Of a DNA stretch of 64,000 bases, positions 17,947 to 31,275 are shown piece after piece. Position 1 is the first letter of the stretch. Every line of letters begins with the position of its first letter. The notes beneath the pieces were generated by a model, which was given only the letters and a program-made list of their open reading frames with translations, was not told the DNA's origin and did not search any database. The stretch comes from Halomonas sp. NO4. GTDB lineage: Bacteria > Pseudomonadota > Gammaproteobacteria > Pseudomonadales > Halomonadaceae. The translations under genes were made by a program, and so were the position numbers. The stretch covers positions 38,032 to 102,031 of the forward strand of contig NZ_WHMA01000009.1 in assembly GCF_010994375.1 (NCBI RefSeq), written 5' to 3'.

Positions 17947-19071
17947 TCAGGACTCGCGCCTTTCCAGCAGTACGCCGCACTCGCAGTGGCCGGTCCAGGG
18001 AAACTGGTCGAAGAGCGCCAGACGCGCGACGTCATGGGTTCGGCTCAGAGTCTCCAGGTTGCGCTCCAACGTCGCGGGGTTGCATGAAATATAGACGATA
18101 CGCCGATACTCGCTCAGCTGACGGCAGCTGGCCTCGTCGAGCCCGGCGCGCGGCGGGTCGACCAGCACGGTGGAGAAGTCGTGGTCCTCCAGCGCCATGG
18201 CTGCCACCCGGCGGCCGCCCTTCTCCCCCTTGAGCGCCACGGCGAACTCCTCGGCGGACATGCGCGCCACATGGACGTTGCCGATGCCGTTGGCCGCGAG
18301 GTTGGCCCGGGCGCTGGCCACCGAGACCCGCGAGATCTCCGTGGCCACCACGCGCCGGAAATTCTCGGCCAGCGCCACGGTGAAATTGCCGTTGCCGCAG
18401 TAGAGCTCCACCAGGTCGCCGTCGCCGCTGTCGCGCGTCGCATCCCGCGCCCAGGCGAGCATCGACCGACACACCTCGGCGTTGGGCTGGGTGAAGCTGT
18501 TCTCCACCTGCTGGTAGTGGAAGGTATGCCCCTCCACCTCGAGCCGCTCCCAGACGTGATCCCGGGAGAGCACCAGGCGCTGCTTGCGGGCCCGCCCGAT
18601 GACCTCGATGCCCAGGCGCGCCTGCAGACAGCGCGCTTCCGCCTCCCAGGCCTCATCCAGACGGCGGTGGTAGATCAGGGTGACCAGCGCCTCGCCGGAC
18701 AAGGTGGTGAGAAACTCCACCTGAAAGAGCTTGCGACGCAGTACGGGGCTTTCCAGCAGCACCTCGCGCAGGCGCGGCATCAGGGTATTGATGCGCCGGC
18801 TCGCCACCGGGTAGTCGTCCAGGCGCACCACGCGCTTCTGTTGGGGGTCGTCGGGATCGCCCTCGGAGCCTGTCGTCTCGAACATGGCGTAGAACAGGTC
18901 GTCGCCTTCATGCCACAAGCGGAACTCGCAGCGCTGCCGAAAGTGGATCGGCGGCGAAGGGAAGACTTCCAGCTCGGGGGGCGAGAAACGCGCGAACAGG
19001 CGCTGAATGCGCTCGCGCTTGGCAGCGAGCTGGTCGGCATAGCGGGACGGGTCGACAACGGGAACGGACAC
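17947..19071 (-). CDS. trmA: tRNA (uracil-54-C5)-methyltransferase TrmA
   Basis: Makes ribothymidine 54 in the T loop of tRNA using SAM. The 374-residue protein shows RQRCEFRLWHEGDDLFYAMF near 48-67, the FTQPN motif, SAM-binding VELYCGNGNFTVALA, VDPPRAG, catalytic Cys in YISCNPATL, and the terminal GHCECGVLLERR with the proton-abstracting Glu. Length is close to E. coli TrmA (366). The start is GTG 19071 with AGGAG 5 nt upstream; the nearby ATG is out of frame. Confidence 0.96.
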   Translation of the reverse strand: MSVPVVDPSRYADQLAAKRERIQRLFARFSPPELEVFPSPPIHFRQRCEFRLWHEGDDLFYAMFETTGSEGDPDDPQQKRVVRLDDYPVASRRINTLMPRLREVLLESPVLRRKLFQVEFLTTLSGEALVTLIYHRRLDEAWEAEARCLQARLGIEVIGRARKQRLVLSRDHVWERLEVEGHTFHYQQVENSFTQPNAEVCRSMLAWARDATRDSGDGDLVELYCGNGNFTVALAENFRRVVATEISRVSVASARANLAANGIGNVHVARMSAEEFAVALKGEKGGRRVAAMALEDHDFSTVLVDPPRAGLDEASCRQLSEYRRIVYISCNPATLERNLETLSRTHDVARLALFDQFPWTGHCECGVLLERRES

Positions 19072-19128
19072 GGCATCTCCTGGCAGGGGAAAGCAATCAG
19101 AGGGCGAAAACGGGATGGCGGAAAGCGC

Positions 19129-19905
19129 TCAGCCGAGGGGCAGCAGGCGCGGCTCGGCGAACTGGAAGCGGGCCAGCGCCCGGGCCAGGCGCGCATCGGG
19201 TGCGGTGGCCAGGCTCGGGTCGAGGCCGCGACGCGGGTCGGGGTCGCTCACCACCTGGCCGGTACGGCGGGCGATGGCCGCACTGGAGTCGACCAGGGTG
19301 ACCGGCCAGGGAGACGCCGCGGCGAGCGCGTCGCGCAGCAACGGAAAGTGCGTGCAGCCGAGCACCACGGTGTCCAGTGTCGGGACCTGCCACAGCGGCG
19401 CCAACGCCGCCCGGATGGCAGCCTCATCCACCGCGTCCCCCGACACGTGCCGCTCGGCCTCGGCCACCAGGCCGTCGGCCGCCACGCGCGACACCCGGCA
19501 ATCGCTGGCGAACTCGCGGATCAGTCGCTCGGTGTAGGGGCGCCCCACGGTGGCGGTGGTCGCGAGCAGGCCGATATGGCGGCTGCGGCTCAGCCGGGCG
19601 GCCGGCTTGATGGCGGGCACCGTGCCCACCACCGGCACGGCCAGGCGGTCCCGCAGCGCATCCAGGGCCAGGGTGCTGGCCGTGTTGCAGGCCACCACCA
19701 ACGCCGCGCAGCCGCTCGCCGCCACGGCCGCCTCGCACACCGCCAGGATGCGCGCGACCAGCCAGGCGTCGGGGCGGGTGCCGTAGGGCAGCATGGCATT
19801 GTCGCAGGCGTAAGCCAGTGCCGCACCGGGCAGCTGGCGGCGCAGCTCGGCGACCACCGAGAGGCCACCGACACCGGAGTCGAAGATCAGGATCGGGCCG
19901 GGCAT
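19129..19905 (-). CDS. murI: Glutamate racemase MurI
   Basis: Supplies D-glutamate for peptidoglycan. The 258-residue protein has the two symmetric active-site blocks, FDSGVGGL with D9/S10 and Cys73 in VACNTAST, plus Cys184 in GCTHFPLL. No clear ribosome-binding site precedes ATG 19905, but a strong GC-rich hairpin ends about 28 nt upstream. That hairpin could be a terminator for the hemerythrin-like gene or a leader structure. Confidence 0.95.
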   Translation of the reverse strand: MPGPILIFDSGVGGLSVVAELRRQLPGAALAYACDNAMLPYGTRPDAWLVARILAVCEAAVAASGCAALVVACNTASTLALDALRDRLAVPVVGTVPAIKPAARLSRSRHIGLLATTATVGRPYTERLIREFASDCRVSRVAADGLVAEAERHVSGDAVDEAAIRAALAPLWQVPTLDTVVLGCTHFPLLRDALAAASPWPVTLVDSSAAIARRTGQVVSDPDPRRGLDPSLATAPDARLARALARFQFAEPRLLPLG

Positions 19906-19933
19906 GCAGCGGTGCGAGTCATTCCGTTGAAGC

Positions 19934-19960
19934 GTCCCTGCCGGCTGGGCCGGCAGGGAC
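19934..19960. other. Strong 11-bp hairpin between the hemerythrin-like gene and murI
   Basis: GTCCCTGCCGG (19934-19944) pairs perfectly with 19950-19960 across a 5-nt loop. There is no T run on either side, so it is not a textbook intrinsic terminator. It may end the hemerythrin-like transcript or shape the murI leader. Confidence 0.5.
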
Positions 19961-20059
19961 GGGGCGAGAGGTCAATCATGCGGCAGGGCTCCGCGGTGGC
20001 GAGGCGCCCATTCTACCAGTCCTCCGCTTCACGCAAAGCCCGACGATCGGCCGCTCGTC

Positions 20060-20611
20060 TCAGGTCGCGGGTTCGGGCGCCTCCTTGAGTTCGGCATAGA
20101 GCTCCGGATAGGCCTGCTGGAGCCGTTCCAGCTCGGCCGCGGCACCCTCCGGCAGTGCCTCGGCGAGGCGGTCCAGATCCTCATCGTCGAAGTGTTCCCG
20201 GATCAGCGGAAACAGCAGCTCGCGCTCATCCCGCAGGTAGGCGCGGTGGGCGTCGAGGTAGGCCCTGAGATCATCGGCGAAGCGATCCATGGGCACCACG
20301 GCATCCATGAGGATCATGTCGAGATCGTTGGAGAGCCGCTTGAGCTGGCGCCGCAGCGCCTGGTAATCCTGGCTGAGTCGGTCCGTCAGATCCCGGCAGC
20401 CCGGCTCCTTGGCCTGCAGACGCTCGGCCAGGACACGCTCCAGCGGCTGGGTGAACCCCTCCATGTAGTCGAGAATGTAATCGACCACCTCCCGTACCAG
20501 CTGGAAGTTGGGGCGCTCACCGGCAGACAGGGTCTTCTGCTTGAGCTGAAGGACGTGCAACATGCGCGCCATGTTGGCATGATCCTGGCGCAGCTGGGTC
20601 AGCATGGGCAT
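20060..20611 (-). CDS. Hemerythrin HHE-domain protein
   Basis: A 183-residue all-helical protein beginning MPMLTQLRQDHANMARML, the N-terminal His-bearing helix of HHE-type hemerythrin domains. Later His/Asp/Glu positions sit in DAHRAYLRDERELLFPLIREHFDDED. Such proteins bind a di-iron or oxygen/NO ligand and are usually cytosolic sensors or stores. ATG 20611 has AGAGGAGG 7 nt upstream; an upstream in-frame extension lacks a site. It is divergent from rarA. The physiological role is not readable. Confidence 0.82.
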   Translation of the reverse strand: MPMLTQLRQDHANMARMLHVLQLKQKTLSAGERPNFQLVREVVDYILDYMEGFTQPLERVLAERLQAKEPGCRDLTDRLSQDYQALRRQLKRLSNDLDMILMDAVVPMDRFADDLRAYLDAHRAYLRDERELLFPLIREHFDDEDLDRLAEALPEGAAAELERLQQAYPELYAELKEAPEPAT

Positions 20612-20851
20612 GTCGAAGCCTCCTCTACCTGCGGATGGACGGCATATCATCTTGGAGTCACGTAACGCGGGGCGGGTTCAGTGCCGGTTCTCGCCCGGCC
20701 CGATGTGGGACGCTGTATCAAGCTAGTGCCTTTGCGCCGACTCCGCCTATCGCCAAATGTCATATAGACAAAGCGGAAACGCAACATTCAACGCTTGACG
20801 CCCGGGGTCCGCCCCGACACCGTTCCAGTCACCCCGCGCGAGGACACGCCC

Positions 20852-22189
20852 ATGGACCTGTTCGAGCAGGCAAACGACGACGCCCCCCTGGCCTACCGGA
20901 TGCGCCCCCGACGCCTGGCCGACTACGTCGGCCAGCAGGCGCTGGTAGGGCCGGGCAAGCCGCTGTCACGCATGGTGGAGACGGGCAAGGTGCGCTCGAT
21001 GATCCTGTGGGGGCCGCCCGGCAGCGGCAAGACCACCCTGGCCGAGATTCTGGCCGAGGAGTCGGGCGCCCACCTGGAGCGCCTCTCGGCGGTCATGGCC
21101 GGCGTCAAGGAGATCCGCGCCGCGGTGGAGCGGGCCCGTGCAGCCCAGGGCCAGGGGCAAGTCACCCTGCTGTTTCTCGACGAGATCCACCGCCTCAACA
21201 AGAGCCAGCAGGACGCCCTGCTGCCCCACGTGGAGTCGGGCCTGCTGACGCTGATCGGTGCCACCACGGAGAATCCCTCTTTCGAGGTCAATTCGGCGCT
21301 GCTGTCGCGAGCCCGGGTGCACGTGCTCAAGTCCCTCGACGAGACGGAACTGATCGAGGTGCTGCAGCGCGCCCTGACCGATCGCGAGCGTGGCCTGGGC
21401 GAGCGGCAGATCCAGGTAGACGAGGAGGTGCTTGGCCTGCTGGCTCGCGCCGCTGCCGGCGATGCCCGCCGGGCCCTGGGTCTGCTGGAGACTGCCTGCG
21501 ACTTCGCCGAGCCGGCGCCGCAGGGCGGCGAGGTGTTGCGTCGCGAGGTGCTGGACGACGTGCTCGGCCACCAGGCGAGCGCCTTCGACAAGCAGGGCGA
21601 CCGCTACTACGACCTGCTCTCGGCGATCCACAAGTCGGTGCGCTCCTCGCGCCCCGACGCGGCCCTGCTCTACATCGCCCGCTTCATCCAGGGCGGTGGC
21701 GACCCGCTGGACGTGGTGCGCCGCCTGACCGCCATCGCCTCCGAGGACGTGGGCAACGCCGACCCGCGCGCCCTGCCGCTGGTCATGGCCGCCTGGGACG
21801 CCTACCGGCGCCTGGGCGACTACGAGGGCCAGCGCGCCATCGCCCACGCCGCCCTGCACCTCGCCGTGGCACCCAAGAGCAACGCCATCGACCAGGCCTG
21901 GAAGCGCGCGAAGGATTTCGTGGCCGCCCAGCCGAGCCTGGAGGTACCCACCTACCTGCGCAACGCCCCGACCCAGCTGATGGAATCCCTGGGCCACGGC
22001 GCGGGCTACCGCTACGCTCACAACGAGCCCCACGGCTACCCGGCCGGCACGAGCCACGACTGCTGGCCGGAGGCACTGCCGCGCGAGCGCTTCTACCGGC
22101 CCACGGAGTACGGCCAGGAGAAGCGCTACGGGGAACTGATGGCGTGGCGCGAGCGGCTCGACGCCGAGGCGGACGAAGGCAGCGCGTAG
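20852..22189 (+). CDS. rarA: Replication-associated recombination protein RarA (MgsA)
   Basis: A AAA+ ATPase of the clamp-loader/RuvB group acting at stalled replication forks. The 445-residue protein has Walker A GPPGSGKT at 54-61, Walker B LLFLDEIHR (D110/E111), sensor GATTENPSFEVN and the C-terminal MgsA tetramerisation region (YDLLSAIHKSVRSS onward). ATG 20852 follows GAGGA and opens MDLFEQ. In E. coli and Pseudomonas, as I recall, rarA lies downstream of lolA in the same direction; here it faces lolA, so the segment has been inverted or rearranged. Confidence 0.95.
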   Translation: MDLFEQANDDAPLAYRMRPRRLADYVGQQALVGPGKPLSRMVETGKVRSMILWGPPGSGKTTLAEILAEESGAHLERLSAVMAGVKEIRAAVERARAAQGQGQVTLLFLDEIHRLNKSQQDALLPHVESGLLTLIGATTENPSFEVNSALLSRARVHVLKSLDETELIEVLQRALTDRERGLGERQIQVDEEVLGLLARAAAGDARRALGLLETACDFAEPAPQGGEVLRREVLDDVLGHQASAFDKQGDRYYDLLSAIHKSVRSSRPDAALLYIARFIQGGGDPLDVVRRLTAIASEDVGNADPRALPLVMAAWDAYRRLGDYEGQRAIAHAALHLAVAPKSNAIDQAWKRAKDFVAAQPSLEVPTYLRNAPTQLMESLGHGAGYRYAHNEPHGYPAGTSHDCWPEALPRERFYRPTEYGQEKRYGELMAWRERLDAEADEGSA

Positions 22190-22226
22190 CGCTGACCACC
22201 TTGAACCTTGTTACTGGCCGAAGGCC

Positions 22227-22862
22227 CTATTGCGTCTGGCGAATCACGTCGACGCCATCGGGGACATCGAGCGTGAACCGGTCGGCATCGATGGCCGGGT
22301 TCATCTGCACGTCGAGAAACTCGATGGCGGTCTGCTGGCCGGTGCTGTCGGTCATCCGCAAAAAGCGCAGCTGCTCGCCGCGAAAGGTCATCTCCAGCGA
22401 CTCGAAGAGGGTGTCGGGCGCCTTGGGTACCAGAGTGAAGCTCTCGGCGCTGCCCTGCTGGCTACGCGATACCTCGTAGCTCTCGGTGAGCTCGCTGGCG
22501 CTGCCGGAGAGCAGCAGCGCCGGCGTATGGGTGACGCGCTGGTCCAGCGCCTGAACGGTGACCTGCTCCAGATCGGGGTCGTAGAGGGAGACCTCCTCGC
22601 CATCCGATACCACCACCTGTTCGTAGGGGGCATCCACCTCCCAGCGGAACCTGCCGGGGCGCGACAACCACATCTGGCCGCGAGCCTCCTGCAGCCGCTC
22701 GCCGCTGCCTTCGAGGATCAGCTGCTCGAAGCGGGCCTGGTAGGACTCGAGCGGCTCGAGCATGGCGGTCAACCGTTCGGCGCCCTCGCTGGCCAGCGCC
22801 GTCAGCGGCACGGCAAGGGCGGCAACCAGCGCGGCAAAGCATTTCTTCACGGTCATCGTCAT
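22227..22862 (-). CDS. lolA: Outer-membrane lipoprotein carrier protein LolA
   Basis: Periplasmic chaperone that carries lipoproteins from LolCDE to LolB. The 211-residue precursor has a signal peptide (KKCFAALVAALAVPLTALAS) and the family's half-barrel features: YQARFEQ near the mature start, RPGRFRWEVDAPYEQ, and VSDGEEVSLYDPDLEQVT. Two ATGs, 22862 and 22856, are possible; GGGAG lies 4 or 10 nt away respectively. The gene is 129 nt downstream of ftsK in the same direction, the usual arrangement. Confidence 0.93.
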   Translation of the reverse strand: MTMTVKKCFAALVAALAVPLTALASEGAERLTAMLEPLESYQARFEQLILEGSGERLQEARGQMWLSRPGRFRWEVDAPYEQVVVSDGEEVSLYDPDLEQVTVQALDQRVTHTPALLLSGSASELTESYEVSRSQQGSAESFTLVPKAPDTLFESLEMTFRGEQLRFLRMTDSTGQQTAIEFLDVQMNPAIDADRFTLDVPDGVDVIRQTQ

Positions 22863-22991
22863 GGGTCTCCCTGGACGGTTGCACGACATTCCTGTCACTC
22901 GGACTGCCGCGGCGCCGGCGGGTTGCATACCCGCCGACGCTTGCAGGATGGTTGCACGGTTGTCGCTCGCTGTCGCTCGGCGAAGACAGCG

Positions 22992-26114
<3,123 letters not shown>

Positions 26115-26294
26115 GTGTTTCCCCCTCGCGCCGCGGCAGCGACGCCTTGCTGGAAGCCTGAAAAGGTGCGAATTCGTCTCCGGGGCTCATCATACCGGCC
26201 CGACGCGCCAGCGCACAGGGAGCAGCCACGGTGCTTGAGCTGCCCGGGCAGCACCGTCACACTGAGTGTTCATTCGCGCGGAGACGCCCTGTTC

Positions 26295-27038
<744 letters not shown>

Positions 27039-27050
27039 GAGGCGGTCGCC

Positions 27051-27791
27051 GTGAGCAGCAATGCGCCCCACCAGCCGGTGCGCGACCTGCGCTTCTTCCT
27101 GACGGTGCCTCACGCCTGCAGCTACCTGGAGGGACGCGAGGCCACCACCCTCTTTCTCGATCCTCAGGAGTCCCACAGCGAGGGCGTCTACGACGCCCTG
27201 GCCCTGCTCGGCTTCCGTCGCAGCGGACGCCACCTCTATCGCCCCCACTGCGAGGGCTGCAGCGCCTGTCTCTCGGTGCGCATTCCGGTGGCCGACTTCG
27301 CGCCCAGCCGCAGCCAGCGCCGCGTACGGCGCCGCAATGCCGATCTCCGCTGGCAGGTGCGCCCGGCGCTCTACGACCCCGAGCACTACGCGCTCTACGA
27401 TCGTTACATCCGCACGCGCCATGCCGACGGCGACATGTACCCCCCGAGCCACGAGCAGTATCGCACCTTCCTGACCCTGGACGAGCCCTACGCCCGCCTG
27501 ATGGAGTTTCGCCTGGGGCACCAACTGCTCGGCGTGACCGCCTTCGACCGCCTCGACCACGGCCTCTCGGCGATCTACACCTTCTTCGACCCCGACCCGA
27601 CCTGGAACCGCCGCTCACTGGGCACTTTTGCGGTCCTCAGCCTGGTGGCCTATGCCCAGCACCTGGGGCTGCCCCACCTCTACCTGGGCTACTGGATCCG
27701 CGAATGCCGCAAGATGGCCTACAAGGAGGCTTACCAGCCCCTGGAAGTGCTCGACGGCCGCCACTGGCGACGCCTCCTGACTGCCGGCTGA
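27051..27791 (+). CDS. bpt: Aspartate/glutamate leucyltransferase Bpt
   Basis: The second N-degron transferase, which leucylates proteins with N-terminal Asp/Glu (ATE1-related). The 246-residue protein has the N-terminal [11 protein letters not shown] block, paired Cys residues in [12 protein letters not shown], and C-terminal [18 protein letters not shown] 27051 is the start, with AGGAGG 8 nt upstream overlapping the aat stop. With aat upstream and clpS/clpA nearby, the cell encodes tagging, adaptor and unfoldase steps in one locus. Confidence 0.94.
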   Translation: MSSNAPHQPVRDLRFFLTVPHACSYLEGREATTLFLDPQESHSEGVYDALALLGFRRSGRHLYRPHCEGCSACLSVRIPVADFAPSRSQRRVRRRNADLRWQVRPALYDPEHYALYDRYIRTRHADGDMYPPSHEQYRTFLTLDEPYARLMEFRLGHQLLGVTAFDRLDHGLSAIYTFFDPDPTWNRRSLGTFAVLSLVAYAQHLGLPHLYLGYWIRECRKMAYKEAYQPLEVLDGRHWRRLLTAG

Positions 27792-27826
27792 GCACGGCCT
27801 TTCCGCCGGGGGCGCGTGGCTTTGCC

Positions 27827-27855
27827 TTGACGACCGGCTTGCGGCACAATATCGC
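27827..27855 (+). promoter_or_regulatory. Possible infA promoter
   Basis: TTGACG (27827-27832), 17-bp spacer, TATCGC (27850-27855). The -35 is good; the -10 is poor (3/6), although nearby AATAT could serve. It lies in the bpt-infA gap, about 95 bp before ATG 27950. Confidence 0.35.
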
Positions 27856-27949
27856 GCTATCCTGTCTGGCACGGGGAGTCGTTGTGCGCACCTGCCACCG
27901 GCCTCCGCCGCCACGTCAATCCAGACACCATCAGCGAGGAATCGCCTAT

Positions 27950-28168
27950 ATGGCACGTGAAGACCATATCGAAATGGAAGGCGTCGTCGTCGATACCCTT
28001 CCCAACACCACCTTCCGCGTCGAGCTGGAAAACGGCCACGTCGTGACCGCCCATATCTCGGGCAAGATGCGCAAGAACTACATCCGTATCCTCACCGGCG
28101 ACAAGGTCAAGGTCGAACTCACGCCCTACGACCTCACCAAGGGTCGCATCGTCTACCGCTCGCGCTGA
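27950..28168 (+). CDS. infA: Translation initiation factor IF-1
   Basis: The 72-residue OB-fold protein matches IF-1 in length and sequence along its whole length ([13 protein letters not shown] start, [32 protein letters not shown]). It binds the 30S A site during initiation. ATG 27950 is preceded by GCGAGGA. It follows the N-degron transferases and converges with clpA, the same neighbourhood as in Pseudomonas. Confidence 0.98.
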   Translation: MAREDHIEMEGVVVDTLPNTTFRVELENGHVVTAHISGKMRKNYIRILTGDKVKVELTPYDLTKGRIVYRSR

Positions 28169-28245
28169 GCCCACGCTCCCCCGCCTCGCTGCGTCGAGCG
28201 TCGCGCCCGGAACAGGCCCCGACGTCTCCAGCCCTGACACGACAA

Positions 28246-28267
28246 CGCCCCGTCCGTAGACAGGGCG
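28246..28267 (-). terminator. Weak hairpin downstream of clpA and infA
   Basis: A 9-bp stem with one G-T wobble on the minus strand (28267-28259 with 28254-28246) has a 4-nt loop. It has almost no T run. It lies between convergent infA and clpA, and the wobble pairs only in the clpA transcript. Confidence 0.4.
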
Positions 28268-28294
28268 CTGTGCGTGCCATCGTTGCGACGGCGA

Positions 28295-30571
28295 TCAGGG
28301 CGCGTCGGCCAGCTCCGACTCGGTGGCCAGGTGCAGCTCGTCGTCCTCCACGCTGACGTGAACCACCCCGCCGTGCTCGGCCAGCTCGCCGAACAGGATC
28401 AGCTCGGCCAGGGGCTTCTTGAGCTTCTCCTGGATCAGACGTGCCATGGGGCGAGCCCCCATGTCGGGATCGTAGCCCTTCTCGGCCAGCCAGCTGCGGG
28501 CTGCCTCGTCCACGTCGAGCTGGACGCGCTTCTCGTCGAGCTGGGCCTGCAGTTCCACCAGGAACTTGTCCACCACGCTGCGCACCACCTCGGTGGGCAG
28601 GGAATGGAACTGGATGATGCCGTCCAGGCGGTTACGGAACTCCGGCGAGAAGGTCTTGCGGATGACCTCCAGGGCGTCGGTGGAGTGATCCTGGGTCTGG
28701 AAGCCGATCGAGCGACGGGCCTGCTGCTCGGCGCCGGCATTGGACGTCATGATCAGGATGACGTGGCGGAAGTCCGCCTCGCGGCCGTTGTTGTCGGTCA
28801 GGCGGCCATGGTCCATGACCTGCAGCAGCAGGTTGAAGACTTCCGGGTGCGCCTTCTCGACCTCGTCGAGCAGCAGCACGCAGTGCGGCTGCTTGGTGAT
28901 CGCCTCGGTGAGCAACCCACCCTGATCGTAGCCGACGTAGCCGGGGGGCGCACCGATCAGCCGCGACACGGTGTGGCGTTCCATGTACTCCGACATGTCG
29001 AAGCGAACCAGCTCGATGCCCATGATGTGCGCCAGCTGACGAGCCACCTCGGTCTTGCCCACCCCGGTGGGGCCGGAGAAGAGGAAGCTGCCCACCGGCT
29101 TGTCGGGCGACTTGAGCCCGGCACGGGAGAGCTTGATGGCGGCGGCCAGGCTGTCGATGGCCTCCTCCTGACCGAACACCAGCATCTTGAGGTCGCGGTC
29201 GAGGTTCTCGAGCAGCTTGCGGTCGGAGCTGGAGACGCTCTTCGGCGGAATGCGCGCGATGGAAGCCACCACCGCTTCGACCTGGTCGACGTCGATGGTG
29301 TCGACGCGCACCTCCGGCGGCAGCAGCCGCTGGTGGGCGCCGGCCTCGTCGATCACGTCGATCGCCTTGTCGGGCAGGTGGCGGTCGTTGATGTAGCGAT
29401 CCGCCAGGCGCGCCGCGCTCTCCAAGGCCCCATCGGTGTACTTGAGCTGATGGTGCTCCTCGAAGCGCGAACGCAGCCCCTTGAGGATGCGAATGGTGTC
29501 CTCCACCGAGGGCGCCATGACGTCCACCTTCTGGAAACGCCGCGCAAGCGCCCGGTCCTTCTCGAAGATGCCACGGAACTCCTGAAAGGTGGTGGAGCCG
29601 ATGCAGCGCAGATCACCAGAGGAGAGCAACGGCTTGAGCAGGTTCGAGGCGTCCATCACCCCGCCGGACGCGGCGCCGGCGCCGATCACGGTGTGGATCT
29701 CGTCGATGAAGAGGATGGAGTTGGGCTGCTTGCGCAACTCGGCCAGCAGGCTCTTCAGGCGCTTCTCGAAGTCGCCGCGGTACTTGGTGCCGGCGAGCAA
29801 CGCACCCATGTCGAGGGCGTAGACAACAGCGTCGCCGATCACCTCGGGGACGTCCTCCTCGACCACGCGCTTGGCCAGGCCCTCGGCGATGGCGGTCTTG
29901 CCCACGCCGGCCTCGCCGACCAGCAGCGGGTTGTTCTTGCGCCGCCGGGCGAGGATCTGGATCACCCGCTCGAGCTCGTGGTCGCGGCCGATCAGCGGGT
30001 CGATCTTGCCCAGCCGCGCCTGCTCGTTGAGGTTGGTGGCGTAGCCGGTCAGCGGGTTGGCGCTGGTCTCGGCACTGCCTTCCTCGGCCTCCTCGGACTC
30101 CTGGGAGGGCGAGGCCTGGTTCTGACCGTGGCCGGCCACCTTGGAGATACCGTGGGCGATGTAGTTGACCGCATCGACGCGCGCCACGTTCTGCTGCTTG
30201 AGGAAGTAGACCGCCTGGCTCTCCTGCTCGGAGAAGATGGCCACCAGCACGTTGGCTCCGGTCACCTCGCTCTTGCCGGAGGACTGCACGTGGAAGACGG
30301 CGCGCTGCAGCACGCGCTGGAAGCCCAGCGTCGGCTGGGTCTCGCGATCGCCCTGATCCTCGGGGATCAGCGGCGTGGTGGAGTTGATGAAGTCCTGCAG
30401 GTCGGACCGCAGCTTGTCGAGGTTGGCCCCACAGGCCCTGAGCACATCCGCCGCGGAGGCGTTGTCGAGCAGAGCCAGCAGCAGGTGTTCCACGGTCATG
30501 AACTCGTGCCGCTTCGAACGCGCCACGGTAAAGGCCGTGTTCAGGGTCAGTTCAAGTTCTTTGCTCAGCAT
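28295..30571 (-). CDS. clpA: ATP-dependent Clp protease ATP-binding subunit ClpA
   Basis: Hexameric AAA+ unfoldase that feeds ClpP and receives N-degron substrates from ClpS. The 758-residue protein has the N-terminal Clp_N repeats (ClpS docking) at about 1-145, first Walker A GEAGVGKT 219-226, Walker B ILFIDE, second Walker A GPTGVGKT 500-507, and the ClpP-docking IGF tripeptide at 622-624 in RRSIGFQ. ATG 30571 opens [11 protein letters not shown] with AAGGGGA before it. It lies downstream of clpS in the same direction; clpP is not in the window. Confidence 0.97.
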   Translation of the reverse strand: MLSKELELTLNTAFTVARSKRHEFMTVEHLLLALLDNASAADVLRACGANLDKLRSDLQDFINSTTPLIPEDQGDRETQPTLGFQRVLQRAVFHVQSSGKSEVTGANVLVAIFSEQESQAVYFLKQQNVARVDAVNYIAHGISKVAGHGQNQASPSQESEEAEEGSAETSANPLTGYATNLNEQARLGKIDPLIGRDHELERVIQILARRRKNNPLLVGEAGVGKTAIAEGLAKRVVEEDVPEVIGDAVVYALDMGALLAGTKYRGDFEKRLKSLLAELRKQPNSILFIDEIHTVIGAGAASGGVMDASNLLKPLLSSGDLRCIGSTTFQEFRGIFEKDRALARRFQKVDVMAPSVEDTIRILKGLRSRFEEHHQLKYTDGALESAARLADRYINDRHLPDKAIDVIDEAGAHQRLLPPEVRVDTIDVDQVEAVVASIARIPPKSVSSSDRKLLENLDRDLKMLVFGQEEAIDSLAAAIKLSRAGLKSPDKPVGSFLFSGPTGVGKTEVARQLAHIMGIELVRFDMSEYMERHTVSRLIGAPPGYVGYDQGGLLTEAITKQPHCVLLLDEVEKAHPEVFNLLLQVMDHGRLTDNNGREADFRHVILIMTSNAGAEQQARRSIGFQTQDHSTDALEVIRKTFSPEFRNRLDGIIQFHSLPTEVVRSVVDKFLVELQAQLDEKRVQLDVDEAARSWLAEKGYDPDMGARPMARLIQEKLKKPLAELILFGELAEHGGVVHVSVEDDELHLATESELADAP

Positions 30572-30709
30572 GGCAGTCCCCTTCTCGCCGCCTAGGGCTT
30601 GCGTCGGATCTTTCACAGTCCGGCATCAATCAACATCGGGCACAAACGCGACCGTTGCAAGTCGGGCACTCAACGACGCCTTTCACATCCCGTCTGACCA
30701 TGCCAGCCG

Positions 30710-31039
30710 TCAGTCCGCTGCCTCGGTATCGCAGAGCAGCGGATGCTGACACTCTCTCGCATATTGATTGACTTGATGGCTTTTGGTTTCCGCGATGTCG
30801 CGGGTAAAGATTCCACAGGTGGCCTTGCCGCGGGTGTGAACCGTCAACATGACCTGCACCGCGGTCTCGCTGTCCATGTGGAAGAAGGTCTGGAGCACCT
30901 CCACCACGAACTCCATGGGGGTGAAGTCGTCGTTGTGCAACACCACCTTGTACATCGGCGGGCGGGCCAGCTCGGGATCCGAGGACTGCACGGCCAGGTC
31001 GCTGTCGTCGTCCTCCTCGGGTCGCGGGCGCTGCGTCAT
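30710..31039 (-). CDS. clpS: ClpS adaptor for N-degron substrates
   Basis: Binds bulky hydrophobic N termini and hands them to ClpA. The 109-residue protein has an acidic flexible N terminus and the conserved core [21 protein letters not shown], with the substrate-pocket NDD. It continues [20 protein letters not shown] and the C-terminal [11 protein letters not shown] 31039 gives the family length; an upstream ATG (31093) would add 18 residues but has no ribosome-binding site. The leader between clpS and icd has no cspD, which sits here in Pseudomonas and E. coli. Confidence 0.94.
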   Translation of the reverse strand: MTQRPRPEEDDDSDLAVQSSDPELARPPMYKVVLHNDDFTPMEFVVEVLQTFFHMDSETAVQVMLTVHTRGKATCGIFTRDIAETKSHQVNQYARECQHPLLCDTEAAD

Positions 31040-31222
31040 GCCGGCGACAGGACCGGCCAACACCCACCCGCAGAGATCATCTGTCTTGAACATAAGAGCC
31101 ACACACCATCTCGACAAGCCGGAAACCACCGGGCGCCTCCAGAGCGTTTTGACGCCGCGTCGCCGGCAGGGTTCACCGATTCGTGTCCTCGCCTGCCGTC
31201 GTGGCGGCAGGCTCCAACGCAA

Positions 31223-31256
31223 GGGCCCCTGCCCGCCTGGCGGCGAACAGGGGCCC
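31223..31256 (-). terminator. Terminator of icd
   Basis: A 15-bp stem with two G-T wobbles when read on the minus strand (31256-31242 with 31237-31223) has a 4-nt loop. It lies 20 nt after the icd stop and is followed by TTGCGTT. The wobbles become mismatches on the plus strand, so it is oriented for icd. Confidence 0.7.
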
Positions 31257-31275
31257 CGTGCCTGGACGTCGCCCG

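Noticed and set aside
28274..30595. A 773-codon plus-strand frame opposite clpA
   Set aside because: It mirrors clpA almost end to end, and only the minus strand has both Walker motifs and a ribosome-binding site.
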